Of a stretch of DNA of 37,982 nt, positions 5,275 through 16,800 are shown in pieces. Numbering within the stretch: the first letter of the stretch is position 1; each line of letters starts with the position of its first letter. The DNA comes from an uncultured Candidatus Saccharibacteria bacterium. GTDB lineage: Bacteria > Patescibacteriota > Saccharimonadia > Saccharimonadales > Saccharimonadaceae. The stretch spans positions 1 through 37,982 of the forward strand of contig CALHZJ010000040.1 in assembly GCA_938041005.1 (NCBI GenBank). Direction: 5' to 3'. A program made the translations under genes and the position numbers. The notes under the pieces are model-generated. The model was not told the origin of the DNA, ran no database searches, and saw nothing but the letters and a program-made list of their open reading frames with translations.

Positions 5275-6072
5275 CTATTGTCCAATTGCTATCCAGTTAA
5301 AGTAGTAAGCACCCTCTAGCCAAGACCCGTCAAAACGACGAATAGTTGCCTTAAATGATGAGTTAGTAATCGTTAATGCACTCATTGACGCGCCACCCCA
5401 GTTATCTTTCGGAGCGTCTGTCCAGTCGTCGCCTGAATTGGGGGTATATCCGATGAATGTACAGACCACCACAGGGAACGTACCGCTCTTAAACTGTTTT
5501 GGAAATTGTATATTGGTGGTAGCTTCAGACGGGCGGTTATTACCTACTAATATTCTGGCAGTACCGCACTGTATATTCACAGGCTTGTCAGTGGTTGTGT
5601 CATTGCGCTTTACTTTTACTTTTTCTGCAAGCGGCATAGTCGTAAAGTCTATCTTGTCGGCTGTAATAGATTTATCAGGAATTACTTGAGGCTTAAGTTC
5701 AGGTATAGCAGATTCTTTTAGTGTGCCGTCTGGATTATGAGATTTTAATAGCCACTCGACTAAGTCGTTTGCCCATGCAGAAGTAGCTGTTGGTACAACT
5801 GCAGCCCCAATCGGATATAGCCTATCCAGACCACCTGTCAGAGTAAGTCCAGCAATACTCCCGTTTGAAGCAGGCACGCCTTTCCATGAAGTTGCCGACC
5901 CTGGCACTATATCATTATTAGAATCAGTTTCGAATATGACAAAATCCTGCTCTTCACCAATTAGCCAACCGTCGACTGTACTTATGGCTAGGTTTTGGGC
6001 TCCTCTTTCTTTTTGAGAGGTAAGTTTTGCGGATGCTGGCAATTCGCCTTTTGCTGAAGCTTTTCTAAGCAT
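5275..6072 (-). CDS. Tail fibre / receptor-binding protein
   Basis: 265 residues. The N-terminal part (1-130) has turn-rich repeats ending in IPDKSITADKIDFTTM, the 'ITxxKI' linker common in phage fibres. The C-terminal 100 residues (IQFPKQFKSGTFPVVV...FNWIAIGQ) have the form of an H-type-lectin-like fibre tip ending in the characteristic F.WIAIG. ATG at 6072 with AAGGAG, overlapping the holin by 8 nt. It is the last gene of the late run and probably makes host-surface contact. Confidence 0.8.
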   Translation of the reverse strand: MLRKASAKGELPASAKLTSQKERGAQNLAISTVDGWLIGEEQDFVIFETDSNNDIVPGSATSWKGVPASNGSIAGLTLTGGLDRLYPIGAAVVPTATSAWANDLVEWLLKSHNPDGTLKESAIPELKPQVIPDKSITADKIDFTTMPLAEKVKVKRNDTTTDKPVNIQCGTARILVGNNRPSEATTNIQFPKQFKSGTFPVVVCTFIGYTPNSGDDWTDAPKDNWGGASMSALTITNSSFKATIRRFDGSWLEGAYYFNWIAIGQ

Positions 6073-6343
6073 CTTTTTTCTCCTTATATTTTTCCTTTAA
6101 CATCTCGACCACCGCGCCGATAACTGGCATCAAACGGCTAATAGCCGCGGCAATAACTGCAATGACTGCTGAGAATACTGTGTGTCCTGTTAGACTGTCC
6201 AAGCTTGCGATGAACTTGCCGAACTCGGGGCTGCTATATAGTACTGTGAATGCTCCCATAGCCCCCAGTAGTCCTTGAAAAAATGTCCTCACGGCTCGAC
6301 CGTTTTTTGTTTCTGGACTGAATAATAATTTAACCTTTTCCAT
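6065..6343 (-). CDS. Holin
   Basis: 92 residues with two hydrophobic segments (about 20-36 and 55-76) separated by a short turn, and a strongly charged C-terminus (EKYKEKKDA). This is the usual form of a class II-type holin. ATG at 6343 has AGGAGG. It follows the endolysin gene directly, and the fibre gene overlaps its end. It would permeabilise the membrane to release the amidase. Confidence 0.8.
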   Translation of the reverse strand: MEKVKLLFSPETKNGRAVRTFFQGLLGAMGAFTVLYSSPEFGKFIASLDSLTGHTVFSAVIAVIAAAISRLMPVIGAVVEMLKEKYKEKKDA

Positions 6344-6354
6344 ATTTTTCCTCC

Positions 6355-7617
6355 TTATTTCTTAAAGTTTTTGAACATATTAGTTAAAAATTCGACGATT
6401 GTATTGACGATTACTTCCAACATAGACAAACGCTTCTCTAAGTCGTCATTCGGACTTGGAATTGGCTTGTCGCTCAGATAGATAGTCTGGATTGCTAATT
6501 TGCCACCATCAAGTACCATCAGGTCATTGTCTACAAGGTGAGTACTGTGTGTTATACGTACCTTGGCGCTGATAGGCAGTACTTCCTGCGTCACGCCGTC
6601 TTCTAATCGCAATACAGGCGTTTCTGAACGTGTCCACATATCCACATCAGCGATATCCTTGAGGTTTTTCAGCCACTCTGGTTTCTCACGCTCTGGCTTG
6701 ACTGCTGGTGTGCCTAAGTCTGTTGCTAAAATACCAAACGGCAAGCCCTTTGACTTAGCAAAGCTTGAGATGTAGTACTTCGTGCCGCCAACGGTTGTGT
6801 ATTGCATCACGTCAATTTGCGTACCTTTCGGAATGATACTGTCATTTACAGGCTTACCAGTAGTGAAATTAAGTACTCTTGTGCCTGCTGCTGGCAATAC
6901 TGACAGTTTTACGACTTCATCGTGCCTGTTCTTAATCCATTCAGGCTCTGCCGCTTCAGCCTCACGTCGTTTACGCTCTTGTAAAGTTTTGTACTCAGCA
7001 CTACCAAGAATATCTGCCTTAATCTGGTCAACTGTCCATCCACTAGCTGCCTGATTTTTATAGTGGTCCATTCCACCAGCGTCTGGCTCACGCTCTAAAA
7101 TGCTCAAAAACAGTGTACGGATTTGTTGCTCACTTACTGTAGGCACGCCCTGGTGATATCTGTCAGCAACAGCACGGATACGTCCTTTATCAATTGGTGA
7201 ACAGCTAGTATTGAACCACTCCTTATGCACGTAAATAGGTAGACGTTTGCCGTAAGCCTTCTCCATATCGTAGTGGAACTCACCCATTACTTCATAATCA
7301 CCATCTTCTAGTCGTGGATTGCACTCATATCCAACAGTGGTTGCGTTGCCTCTAGCATTTCCTGCGTGCCACGCTGCATTGTTTGCGTCGATAATCCAGG
7401 CAATACGTCCTGCCTCACCTACTACGTGGGCTGATGAGTTTCCGTTTGGTCGACATAGCCAATTGACGATACCGTCAAACTGAGGTTGTTGTGCTGGATC
7501 TCCCCACCAGTGATACGTCACACCATCGATTGTGCGTGGCATTCCATAAACATATGGCACTTGTGACTCAGGTGTGTAGTTTGGTGAGTTGTATTGTGTT
7601 AATTCTTGATATGACAT
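6355..7617 (-). CDS. Endolysin: N-acetylmuramoyl-L-alanine amidase with DUF4214 and repeat domains
   Basis: 420 residues. Residues 20-155 are an Amidase_2 domain with the zinc triad H36 (YHWWG), H131 and C139 (8 apart, as in T7 lysozyme). Residues 160-215 match DUF4214 (IRTLFLSILEREPDAGGMDHYKNQ). Two tandem units beginning EPEWIKN (about 224) and KPEWLKN (about 312) follow, probably SH3-like wall binding, then an amphipathic C-terminal helix (385-420). It cleaves the peptide from glycan in peptidoglycan. It overlaps the upstream gene by 1 nt (TAATG). Confidence 0.92.
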   Translation of the reverse strand: MSYQELTQYNSPNYTPESQVPYVYGMPRTIDGVTYHWWGDPAQQPQFDGIVNWLCRPNGNSSAHVVGEAGRIAWIIDANNAAWHAGNARGNATTVGYECNPRLEDGDYEVMGEFHYDMEKAYGKRLPIYVHKEWFNTSCSPIDKGRIRAVADRYHQGVPTVSEQQIRTLFLSILEREPDAGGMDHYKNQAASGWTVDQIKADILGSAEYKTLQERKRREAEAAEPEWIKNRHDEVVKLSVLPAAGTRVLNFTTGKPVNDSIIPKGTQIDVMQYTTVGGTKYYISSFAKSKGLPFGILATDLGTPAVKPEREKPEWLKNLKDIADVDMWTRSETPVLRLEDGVTQEVLPISAKVRITHSTHLVDNDLMVLDGGKLAIQTIYLSDKPIPSPNDDLEKRLSMLEVIVNTIVEFLTNMFKNFKK

Positions 7618-7991
7618 TATTTCCTCCTTACTTGAGTTTGTTGAACTTCTTCTTGTAATTCCGTAACTGCTTTATTTTGCTGAATTAGATTGTTAGTCGC
7701 GTAAATGGCTAATCCGACAAGTGCTATAGCAAATAATTTTGCTAAGTTGCTTGTTACTAGTTTCCAAAAGTTCATAACGCCTTCAATTTCAGTACGTTTG
7801 ACGTATTTTTCTTCTGATTCTTTTTCATGCTCGGCAATGTATGTTTTCAATTGAGCTTGAGTAACATTATCTCGTGCGATATTCTCAATTCGCTCTAGCA
7901 TGACAGTATGCTTGTCTACGCCATCCTTAATGTATTCGACCTTAGCTTGTAACGCGCCGAACTCTTTAGCTGATACTTCTGGTTGCTCCAT
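7617..7991 (-). CDS. Coiled-coil/TM lysis-associated protein (XhlA-like)
   Basis: 124 residues from the ATG at 7991, chosen for the AAAGGAG before it; earlier in-frame ATGs overlap the tail-hub gene. Residues 8-75 are a heptad-rich coiled coil (ALQAKVEYIKDGVDKHTVML...), residues 85-107 a single TM helix (LFAIALVGLAIYATNN), then a short charged tail. Coiled coil plus C-terminal TM next to endolysin and holin matches haemolysin XhlA-type proteins that assist lysis. No sequence-level proof. Confidence 0.7.
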   Translation of the reverse strand: MEQPEVSAKEFGALQAKVEYIKDGVDKHTVMLERIENIARDNVTQAQLKTYIAEHEKESEEKYVKRTEIEGVMNFWKLVTSNLAKLFAIALVGLAIYATNNLIQQNKAVTELQEEVQQTQVRRK

Positions 7992-8010
7992 ATTTTCTCC
8001 TTTTTTGTCT

Positions 8011-10059
8011 TTATTCATCTTCATCCTCCTCAAAAATTACCCCTATAGGTATGTGTTGTATTATTACGTCAGATAGCTCAAAATCTGCTCCTGCTTCATT
8101 CGCCGCGACTGAGTACTGAATCCAGTTCACGTCTTCGTCAATATCCTTAGTAATTGATAGTCTTACCTCACCGCTTGATGACTTATATTTTTTAGGTACA
8201 AATCCCCAGCCTAGAGGGCTGTTCCAGCCTGAAGGGGTATTCCACCCAATTGGGACAGTCTTTGGGGTAAAGTTTTTGCTGAAGTTTAAGAACGGTTGAA
8301 GTGGTTCATCTTCGGTTTTTCCAGATACTGAGAAGTTAATGGTTCCTGTAGGTTTGAGCAAAATAAATGTAATATCCACTAGGCTTGTCCACATCGCGCC
8401 ATCTTCAGAAAACTTCACGACCCCTGAGCCGATATCAGTGATAAACGGTTTCCCACTGTCGGTCATTTTCACTTCATCAGTCAGCTCGATAAGTTTGTTT
8501 CCAATAGCCAAAAGTACTCTAGTCTTTCCGTCGCTACTTCCGTAAACTTTTAAGTCGTTAATGTCGCCTATCACCCAAGGCATACACCAAACACCGCCGC
8601 GCTTCATATCAAGCACCCATAGTTGGTTCAATTTTTCACTACCAACTGGCACTGCGAAATAAATCATACCGTTAACTTCTAGCCCGATTGATTTATGAAT
8701 AAAATTACTGTTTAAGCGTTCGACGTCTGGTTGTATATTGTCTGTCAAATTATCTGTAGATAGGACGTTCTGCATTTGAGGCTTTGTCAATGTAGTCTTA
8801 AATCCAGCCTTAGAGATATAAATAAGAGCGTTATTATAAACGACAACTGAATCTGGCGCGTCTGTTCCGTCTCGTCCGTTATCATCAATCACGCTAATCC
8901 ACTGAATATTCGTAGAGTCTAATTGCATACTTGATGACTGTAGATATTTCAGACTTCCGTTACCGTTAGTCTCTGAGCATAGAATCATCGGCACAGCATC
9001 GCCCTTACCGTTTCTGAATGGACGCATAGCAACAGGTATTTCTTTTGAACCTGCATTGATTCGGATATAGCCACCAGCAAATGCTGAAAAATCCAACATC
9101 GTGTCAGGGTCAGCGCCACCAAAGGTAATCTTCCAAGGGTCGTCCTCATCGCCCAAAAGATATAGACGGCTAGCTACAAGTACCGATCGTGCAGCCTTAA
9201 CGCCTGCCGTGCTGTTTGAATTAGGGGGTATAACGTTAGGGTTTAAGACTTTTTGTCCGATGTCTTCATAGGATTGTGTTAGAGTATTGTCTTTTATATG
9301 TCCGACGATATCCATCATTCGTAAGCTCGTCGGGGAAATGCCACAGTATAAAATATAATATTCAGCGTCCTTGACTTTGTTCCAAGTGATCTTTACATAC
9401 TCTTCAGTCTGACCTTTTGTTTTGTCTACGTTTTTTCCACGCCATTCAGTTCGACTTTTATTTACTCGTACGCTTGCGGCATCACTTCTTGCTGTTTCTC
9501 CATTTTTAACAGCCGTTACACAGTAGTACAGAGTTTCATTTGTCCCCGCTATACCTACTGCTTCAGCTTTTACCTCTGTAACTGTAGGCAGTACTTCTGG
9601 GCGTACATTCTTCTTTTTTTGAATATCATAGTAAGATAAATAATCTTTACTATTTGTAATCACTACCCTATCGCGGACTTGAGTAAATGTTGGATACGAT
9701 TCGTTGTTGTAGTCTGCGCCTTCGATCTTTACCCAGCCCTTGCCGTCTAGTGCTGTATACGCGTGAGCCCTTCCTCCGTCTTTTACGATAGCTATAAGTT
9801 TGTTTGTTCGCTTGTTGCCAACGACTTCAACATACTCATCAAAACCTAAGATCTCACCTGGTAAATCCTCTCCATATTGTCTAGTGCCTGGTCGTGGAGC
9901 AACAGTTCCGTTTTGTTTGAGCATAGCGTTAGTCATTTTTAACAGACCGCTATTAGGCATACGCCCTGCGTCCATAGCAGAGATATAGCCCTTATTCCAA
10001 GACTTAACACTCAACCTATCAATATTTGGCTGAGGGGCGCTCTTAGGGGGCTTTATCAT
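8011..10059 (-). CDS. Podovirus tail hub / tail tubular protein B-like
   Basis: 682 residues. It starts with NIDRLSVKSWNKGYISAMDAGRMPNSGLLKMTNAML, the conserved opening of P22 gp10/T7 gp12-like tail hub proteins. A beta-propeller follows, with an inserted fibronectin III-like domain (about 175-285: TLYYCVTAVKNGE...SDAASV...ITWNKVKDAEYYILY). The second half repeats propeller blades (VVVYNNALIYIS, MIYFAVPVGSEKLNQLWVLD). It overlaps the adaptor by 4 nt and forms the tail tip to which the fibre binds. Confidence 0.85.
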   Translation of the reverse strand: MIKPPKSAPQPNIDRLSVKSWNKGYISAMDAGRMPNSGLLKMTNAMLKQNGTVAPRPGTRQYGEDLPGEILGFDEYVEVVGNKRTNKLIAIVKDGGRAHAYTALDGKGWVKIEGADYNNESYPTFTQVRDRVVITNSKDYLSYYDIQKKKNVRPEVLPTVTEVKAEAVGIAGTNETLYYCVTAVKNGETARSDAASVRVNKSRTEWRGKNVDKTKGQTEEYVKITWNKVKDAEYYILYCGISPTSLRMMDIVGHIKDNTLTQSYEDIGQKVLNPNVIPPNSNSTAGVKAARSVLVASRLYLLGDEDDPWKITFGGADPDTMLDFSAFAGGYIRINAGSKEIPVAMRPFRNGKGDAVPMILCSETNGNGSLKYLQSSSMQLDSTNIQWISVIDDNGRDGTDAPDSVVVYNNALIYISKAGFKTTLTKPQMQNVLSTDNLTDNIQPDVERLNSNFIHKSIGLEVNGMIYFAVPVGSEKLNQLWVLDMKRGGVWCMPWVIGDINDLKVYGSSDGKTRVLLAIGNKLIELTDEVKMTDSGKPFITDIGSGVVKFSEDGAMWTSLVDITFILLKPTGTINFSVSGKTEDEPLQPFLNFSKNFTPKTVPIGWNTPSGWNSPLGWGFVPKKYKSSSGEVRLSITKDIDEDVNWIQYSVAANEAGADFELSDVIIQHIPIGVIFEEDEDE

Positions 10060-10679
10060 AGCCAGATATCCTCTCTAATTACTTCATCGAATTTGTAACC
10101 ATTGCGGTTCTTCATTCCTTCCATAGAAGATTGGGCAAGGGTAACCAAATTACCATATTGATTGGATTTTGTGCGACTATTTCGAACAAATTCAGCGGCT
10201 ATCATATAGACCAACCAGTACGGATCATCAATCTCTACCTTGTCTTCTGGTTCTACCAATTTTTTAGTACGACGAATAACTGGCGCAATGATTTTCGCGC
10301 CCTTCATTTCTTCAGTTAACCCATTAAAATCTAACTTCCAACCTAGCTGTAAAACTCCATAGCAACCGCCCTTAAATAGTTGTGGGGATATAAAAGGTAC
10401 CGTCCAACTACTAGATTCCTTAGTCAGTGTTATAAACTTACGAAAATCTACTGTTCTAACGTCTTCTGGGAGCTTGTATGACGTTTTATCGTCAATTACA
10501 CCTATTTCCCTATCTTCACACAATGAGCCCCATATAACGTCTGGTTCGCTTTCCCACTGCATATTTGCCATGTTGGCAATATTGAGCATACGCTCGTATT
10601 TTGAATTACCAGGACTGAGCGTTTTTGTTTTTCCTGTTGCTGTTTGATAGGCAAGATTAATTACCTCCGATAGATTCAT
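10056..10679 (-). CDS. Head-tail adaptor / tail tubular protein A-like
   Basis: 207 residues from the ATG at 10679 (AAAGGTGG before it). The helical N-terminus (SEVINLAYQTATGKTKTLSPGNSKYERMLNIANMANMQWESEPDVIWG) and the C-terminal DDPYWLVYMIAAEFVRNSRTK helix resemble P22 gp4/T7 gp11-type adaptors that ring the portal. The context, between ejection and tail-hub genes, supports this. Confidence 0.75.
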   Translation of the reverse strand: MNLSEVINLAYQTATGKTKTLSPGNSKYERMLNIANMANMQWESEPDVIWGSLCEDREIGVIDDKTSYKLPEDVRTVDFRKFITLTKESSSWTVPFISPQLFKGGCYGVLQLGWKLDFNGLTEEMKGAKIIAPVIRRTKKLVEPEDKVEIDDPYWLVYMIAAEFVRNSRTKSNQYGNLVTLAQSSMEGMKNRNGYKFDEVIREDIWL

Positions 10680-10810
10680 GAAGTCCACCTTTCTGTGGTT
10701 GTTCATGAAAAAGTGCCTGGGAGCGAATACACAAATAACCACTTATTATTTTATGTATCCAATCGCCAAGCACTTCGGTGGATTAGAATTATTCTTATTT
10801 TACCACAAAA

Positions 10811-13800
10811 CTATCTAAATGTAACTACCCTACTTGTCGGTCTGCGTGATTTTAACAGACCGCTCTTCTGGATAGCCTTAACTGAGAATTGTGGCAACCC
10901 GCCCTTATTCTTTTTGAAGGCATTCATACCTAGAGCTGTAGCGTTTGACAGTTTAAGGGTGTCTGTAGAAGTTCTAGTCCCATTTGATGAACCACTTCTT
11001 CCACCTCTTCTTCTGCCAAAACTACTCATATCTATAGCACCTGCTTGAATATGAGATTCGTTAGTGCCTTGTCCGTCTGGGTACTTAAGAGCGAATGTTC
11101 CGTCTGGGTTTTTAACTAATCCATACTTACCTACACTCTGTATAGCTCTTAGGGCTTTAGGGCTTAATTCTTCGCCCTGCATTTCTGCCAGAGAAGCTGA
11201 GTTAGTGATGTTGTAAACGTTCAGATCTTGTAAATATTTAGCAACGGCAGGATCTCGCCAATTCTTATTTGCCATTTGCATTTTTACATATTGGCTTTGT
11301 TGTGGACGGGTTCGTAGCGGGGCGTAACCTTGAGCTTCTCGGACTTTATTGTTGTAGTCTTCTATCTGCTTGAAGTGATCAGATAGTTCAGGGTGAGCGT
11401 CCAGGAATGCCCATTTCTGAGGACTGCTTGGTATATCGTGGTATGTTTTTAGAGTAGCTTGTAGTTCATCGCTTACCTCTGGATAAGGTACTCGATTGCT
11501 CTTTCCAGACTTGAAGTCTTGACGCTTAAAGTATGCACTTCGCTCTTTTTGAAAATCTTCTAGCCAAGGTGCGTCTTGCTTTAGTTTCCTCTGCTCGGCG
11601 CTATTCTTAGGTGATCCTTGTATGTGATAGAAGTACTGTTGTTTGTCGACTGGGAGTTTGTATAGAGGGTCTAGCTCTTCGCCTGTTTGTTCTGAGCGCC
11701 ACTTAGCGGCATCACTGAGAGCTTTTGCTATGTTTGGCTTATTCGCTAAGGTTCGGTTAGTCATTAGTACGTCAGCGTCTGTTTTACCTTCTACGCTACC
11801 GTCTCCGTTGTATTTTCGAGTAGTTAGAGCCTTGAAGTATGCTAAATCATCACCGACAAGCTTATTGTCTTTAGAAGCTTTTTCCAATGATTGATAGAAG
11901 TATGAGCTTTGGCTTGTTCCTTTTGGCGCGTAGAATCGTCCAACGACTGAATCTAGCATACTTCTACCCTTTATTTCATCGTCAGAAGCTCCTGTAGCCT
12001 TTGCTATTGCAAAATCTGTACCATGTAGTAAGTTTTGACCACCGCCAGCCGTAGAGGTTCTGAACGTGTTATCAATCACCTTAGGGCTTAATCCCGTTAG
12101 TTCGCCGACCTTTCGAGCCGTAAGGCTTGTGCTACTATCCCACTGGTCTTTCTGTTCAAGGTTTTTCATTGCTTCTGGTACAATTTCTTGACCCGTAAAC
12201 AGATTCTTATTAGCAAATGACTCTACTAGTGGTTTTGCGGCTTGTGGTATATATTGAGCACCTGTTCGCCTTAATTCAGTTGGGTTGACCGTTGTAATCT
12301 GCTCTACTGCATCACCACCAGCTTTTACCATATCAAACTTCTTGTCTGCCATCGTACTTGCTACCATGTTGTTTAATTGTCGGTGAAGTGGTGAGAATTG
12401 AGGTGGTACTGGTACTAGGTATACACCTTCCCACTTGTTTTGTTCTTTGTTGTATTTTGCATTAGGGCTAACAACGACTACGTTATTTTCTTTCACATAG
12501 TCAGGGATATTCTCCATGACTTTTTTGCGGTCTTCATCGGCGTAGTTCCATGCTAAAACGGCAATTGTTGGGGCTACTATTCCCATGGTAATTTTTGCCG
12601 TATATCTTGCTGGGTTTTCTTTCATTCGACGCAGAGTAATTCTTTGACCTTGAATATTCGCATTTGAATAAGGCACTACAGTGTTTATAGTTTTTCCGTA
12701 TGTTCCGCTTCTGGCGAAGTTTGTAGAGTTCCATCTTGCTTGGTCGGCTGCAAATTTCACGGCTTCAGATTCACTCATGCCTTTTCGCTTGGCGTATTTT
12801 TTGTTTGCGACATACTGGATTGCTCGTCCGATATCTTCACTGCGTCCAATAGTATTCTCTAGTGTTCGTAGTGGTGATTTTAAGCTATGAAGAGCTCGTG
12901 TAGCCAGATTCTTATGGCTACGTATCTCATTTAGATTTAATTCAGAGGCGTTGCGTAGTATTTCATAACTATTACCGACTACACCTTCTCGTTGCATTTC
13001 TAGATAAAGATCGCCCTTATGATGGAATCCTGCACCTATTGCCTCAGCAAGAGTCTTAGGGTTCATTGAATTAATCCCGCCCTTAGAGTTGATAGTAGCG
13101 CCCACAAAGTCCTTTACGACGTTAGCCATAGTAAAGCCTGCGTTGACTGTCGTTGCGCCCATTCTCAGCACACGAGCAGGAGTCGCCAAAGCTCTTAATA
13201 CGATATTCATCTGCTCACGATTCATATTTTTAGCGGCTTTAGCTACTTCAGGCGCAGCTAAGAATGTACGCTTTTTACCATTATCTAGGTAACTGATAGT
13301 CGGTCGTCCGTTTGCACTTTCTCCTGCCTTTAGCTCTCTTAGTTGGAATGGATTCTTAGGGTCTTTAGCATAACTTGCCAGAAGTTCGGCTGTTTTGTTG
13401 CGTTCACCCTGCTGAATCATATCCTGGGTTTTCGTAATCAATGCGTTTAATGGACTGTCGATTGATCGAGATGAGCCTTTAATACGCTGGACAATATCCT
13501 GCTTACTTAGGCTAGCCTCACCGGCACCCACTCCGTGCTTCATCTGAGTGTCTATTTCTTTGTCAGAGAATATACGGTCAAACGGTACATAATCTGGATA
13601 TTTCTTCCTTAAGTAGTTAGCGGTATCTTGGCTGATAAGTCCATAATCTACTGTTTGTTGTAGGACTTTGTCTGAATACTCTCTAACTTGCTTAAACTCT
13701 TTAGCAAATCGTTTACTTGTAGCTTTTATGAGAGCTTTATCTTTTGCGAGGTCTCGTCCTGTTTCTATACCATTAGCTTCTAATTCTAGGGCGTGTTTGA

Positions 13801-16800
13801 CGATTAACGCTTGGTCAAATGTCTGTAATTCTTTTTTATTCTTAAAACTAGTGATTAACTTATCAAAATTGTTATCTCGGATAAACGCTTCTGATATTCC
13901 GTCTGCACGTAAAGTTCGATCTATAGCGTTTCGCATTTCTAATTGTTCAGATTGATTTTTAATTCTATCTTCGATTGGGGCGAATCTGTCTACGAATTTC
14001 TCACGCATATCTGCTTTGAAGTCTTGCCAACGCTCTCTAAGGGTAGGTTGTTCACCTTTACGGGCTAGTTTTTGCTCGTTTGCTAGTTCGTTTACATAGT
14101 TATCAATATCTGCGGACGAATCGCTCTTCTTATATGCTGGCAACTGTTCGGTATTTCCGAACACTTCATTTCTAAATTTCCCTGTTTCCATTTGGGCGTA
14201 GAATTGCTTAATGGCATCTTGTTTACCGACAAGCCCCATAATAGCTTCAGTAATTCGGTCATATATTGCTAAGACTTTTTGAGGAATACCTAATCTAGTA
14301 CCTAGACGTACTTTATCTTCACCGTTTAGTCTTCCGTTGTAGTAATCACTGAATCCGTCAGCTAGCTGTTCTTCTGCTAGTAGGTTTAGGTCGTTTCCAT
14401 ATTGACTGCCATATTTGTTTATTAAATAGTCATCTCCATAAGACTCACGGATAGAGTTTAATAAGTCTTGCTTGTTTTCTACACGTGTAAGTAATTTATG
14501 TCCTAATTCGTGGTTGAGAGTGTCTTCTGTAAGCTTATTTAGATTGATTTGGTCAGTCTTTGGATCATAGTAGCCTAATGCCTTCTTCTGCATTTCATTC
14601 TGCCACTCATTGAAGACAAGGTTCTCATCACCTGTCAGTTGTAGGTGGCGTGCTAGTAGCTTTTCTTGGTCGGCAAGTTCTTGTATTTTGGTATCTATCT
14701 TGTATTTCGTTTCTGAGCTTCTCGCATTTTCTTCTCCTATCCTAGATAGGGCTTCGTCTATATTAGACTTTTCTTTCAATAATAGGGATGCTTTTTCGCT
14801 TCTGTTTCTCAGTTCGATTATTTTTTCACGAATATTTTCTGGTATATGCAGACCATACTGATCTAGACTAGTTAAATCACCATCAATAATTAGTCCATTG
14901 TCCACAATAATCTCTTGGCTATATTTATCGCCATATAATGAACGATAATACTCTCTTGACTCAGTTGATGGTATTTCGTGATCAGCTAGCCTAATCTCCC
15001 CGCCTGATCCATCTGAATAATAAGTCGAGCCAAAACTGCTTTTGTGGCGGTTAGTCCCATACTTCCTGCCAAGTTGTCTTCGCAATGCGGTCATTAACTC
15101 ATCTTTTATTGCAGAAGCATCTGTATATATATTATCCTGGTCTAATAGCCACTCAGCATTTCGCCCTAAAGAGTCTGACTTTTCTCGCAAGGCTTGTGTA
15201 TCGTCATTATCTATTTGGCTATAATCGCCATCGGCATATTTTTTATCAACCTCCTTACGTCTGTCTTGAGATTCTTGTATTCTTCTACTATTTTCCTCTA
15301 CCTCAACTTCATATGGCGTTCTTTCATCATGACGACTCTTGTAAATCTCCATAGCAAGGTCTTCGATCCGCCTTACAGATTTACTATCTCTAGCTTTTTT
15401 ACTGGGGTTGTTCAAACCAAAAGAATCAAGAATATCTGCATATTCTCGCCTAAGTGATAAGTTGGTAAGCTCGTCATCTGACATTAGCTGAAGTTTCTCT
15501 GGAGTGTATTTGTCAAATAGCTCCTGGATAGTGTTCTGCTTTGTCTCCGCCTGGTGCTTATACTTCAACCCGTTCTCGTCTACCTCACCGATATGATCTC
15601 TGGCGTATATAGCCTGTTCTTGAGCTTTACGTAGGTTAATCATGGCTGGAGCATTCTCACTCATTCCTTGACCACGTAAGTATTCTTCACGTTGGCGTAG
15701 ACGTGTTATATGTTCGTTATACGCTCTGACTTGTGCTTCATGCTCTGGATTGAGCTTGTATTTAACGTCTTCATTGACATTTTGGGCTTCTTGTGCTATA
15801 TTACGAGTAGAAGCCTCTGTGTTATAACCAGGTTCGATAAGTTCCCCTGGCGACACAGAGGCTTTTCTTATGTTGCCCTCATAGAGAGTATTGCGTCCAT
15901 GATCATTACTCTTAGCTATGTCGAGTGTAGCCGTATAGTCATTACCTCTATATTTGACAGGTAGCTCTCTATATTCAAAACCGCCATCCGCAACACCATG
16001 TCCACTTCTATCTTGTGCACTATCGATGAGGCGAGATTTTTCAATCACCTGATCAATGTATGGCGCCAATCGTTGCTTGACAGTAAAGTTTTCATTAGTG
16101 GCTCGCGCTTGTGGGTTAGTAAACTTTCTATTTCCTTGACGGCTCAACTCCACATCCATCCCATCACTTGTTCGGTACGGATTACCAGTTCGCGCCTTCT
16201 GTAAATCACCAAAAGCCGCTTGACTGAGACGTTTTCTCGTATCTCCAGTTATACTGCCCACAACTTCAGCGACGTTGTATTTCATTTGGACTGGAGATAG
16301 TCGGTTAATCCCAACACCACTCTCTCCATAAGGATTAATCCTATTTCCCACCATTCCCTTTACACCATTTACAGCACGACCAGCACCGTGCATCATACCA
16401 CCTCCGAGCGCGCCAAACGTTCCAGATTGGAAGTAAGTATTTTTATCGGTGTTTATCTTACCGTCATCTGCTAGGTCTTGTGCAAATGTCTGTGTAACTT
16501 CTTCCGCGCCCTCTTTAAGTGAATCCTTAACTAGGTTTTTTGTACCATTTAATACAGTACGACCTATACCTTGTTTGACGGCTTGTTTTGTCCCTGCTTT
16601 ACCTAGTCCAGCAAGACTACGAAGAAGCGTACCTGAACCGCCAACAGCTGGTCCACCGACTGAAAGACTGGCATCTAGCGCTTTACCGAATCTCTGAACA
16701 CCATTTAATTGTTTTACTTTACCATTCTCATCAGATTCTATACCTGTAATTGCGTTTGCCATCTTGTTTGGGGCTTCTGCTAGCCCTTGAATCATACCGC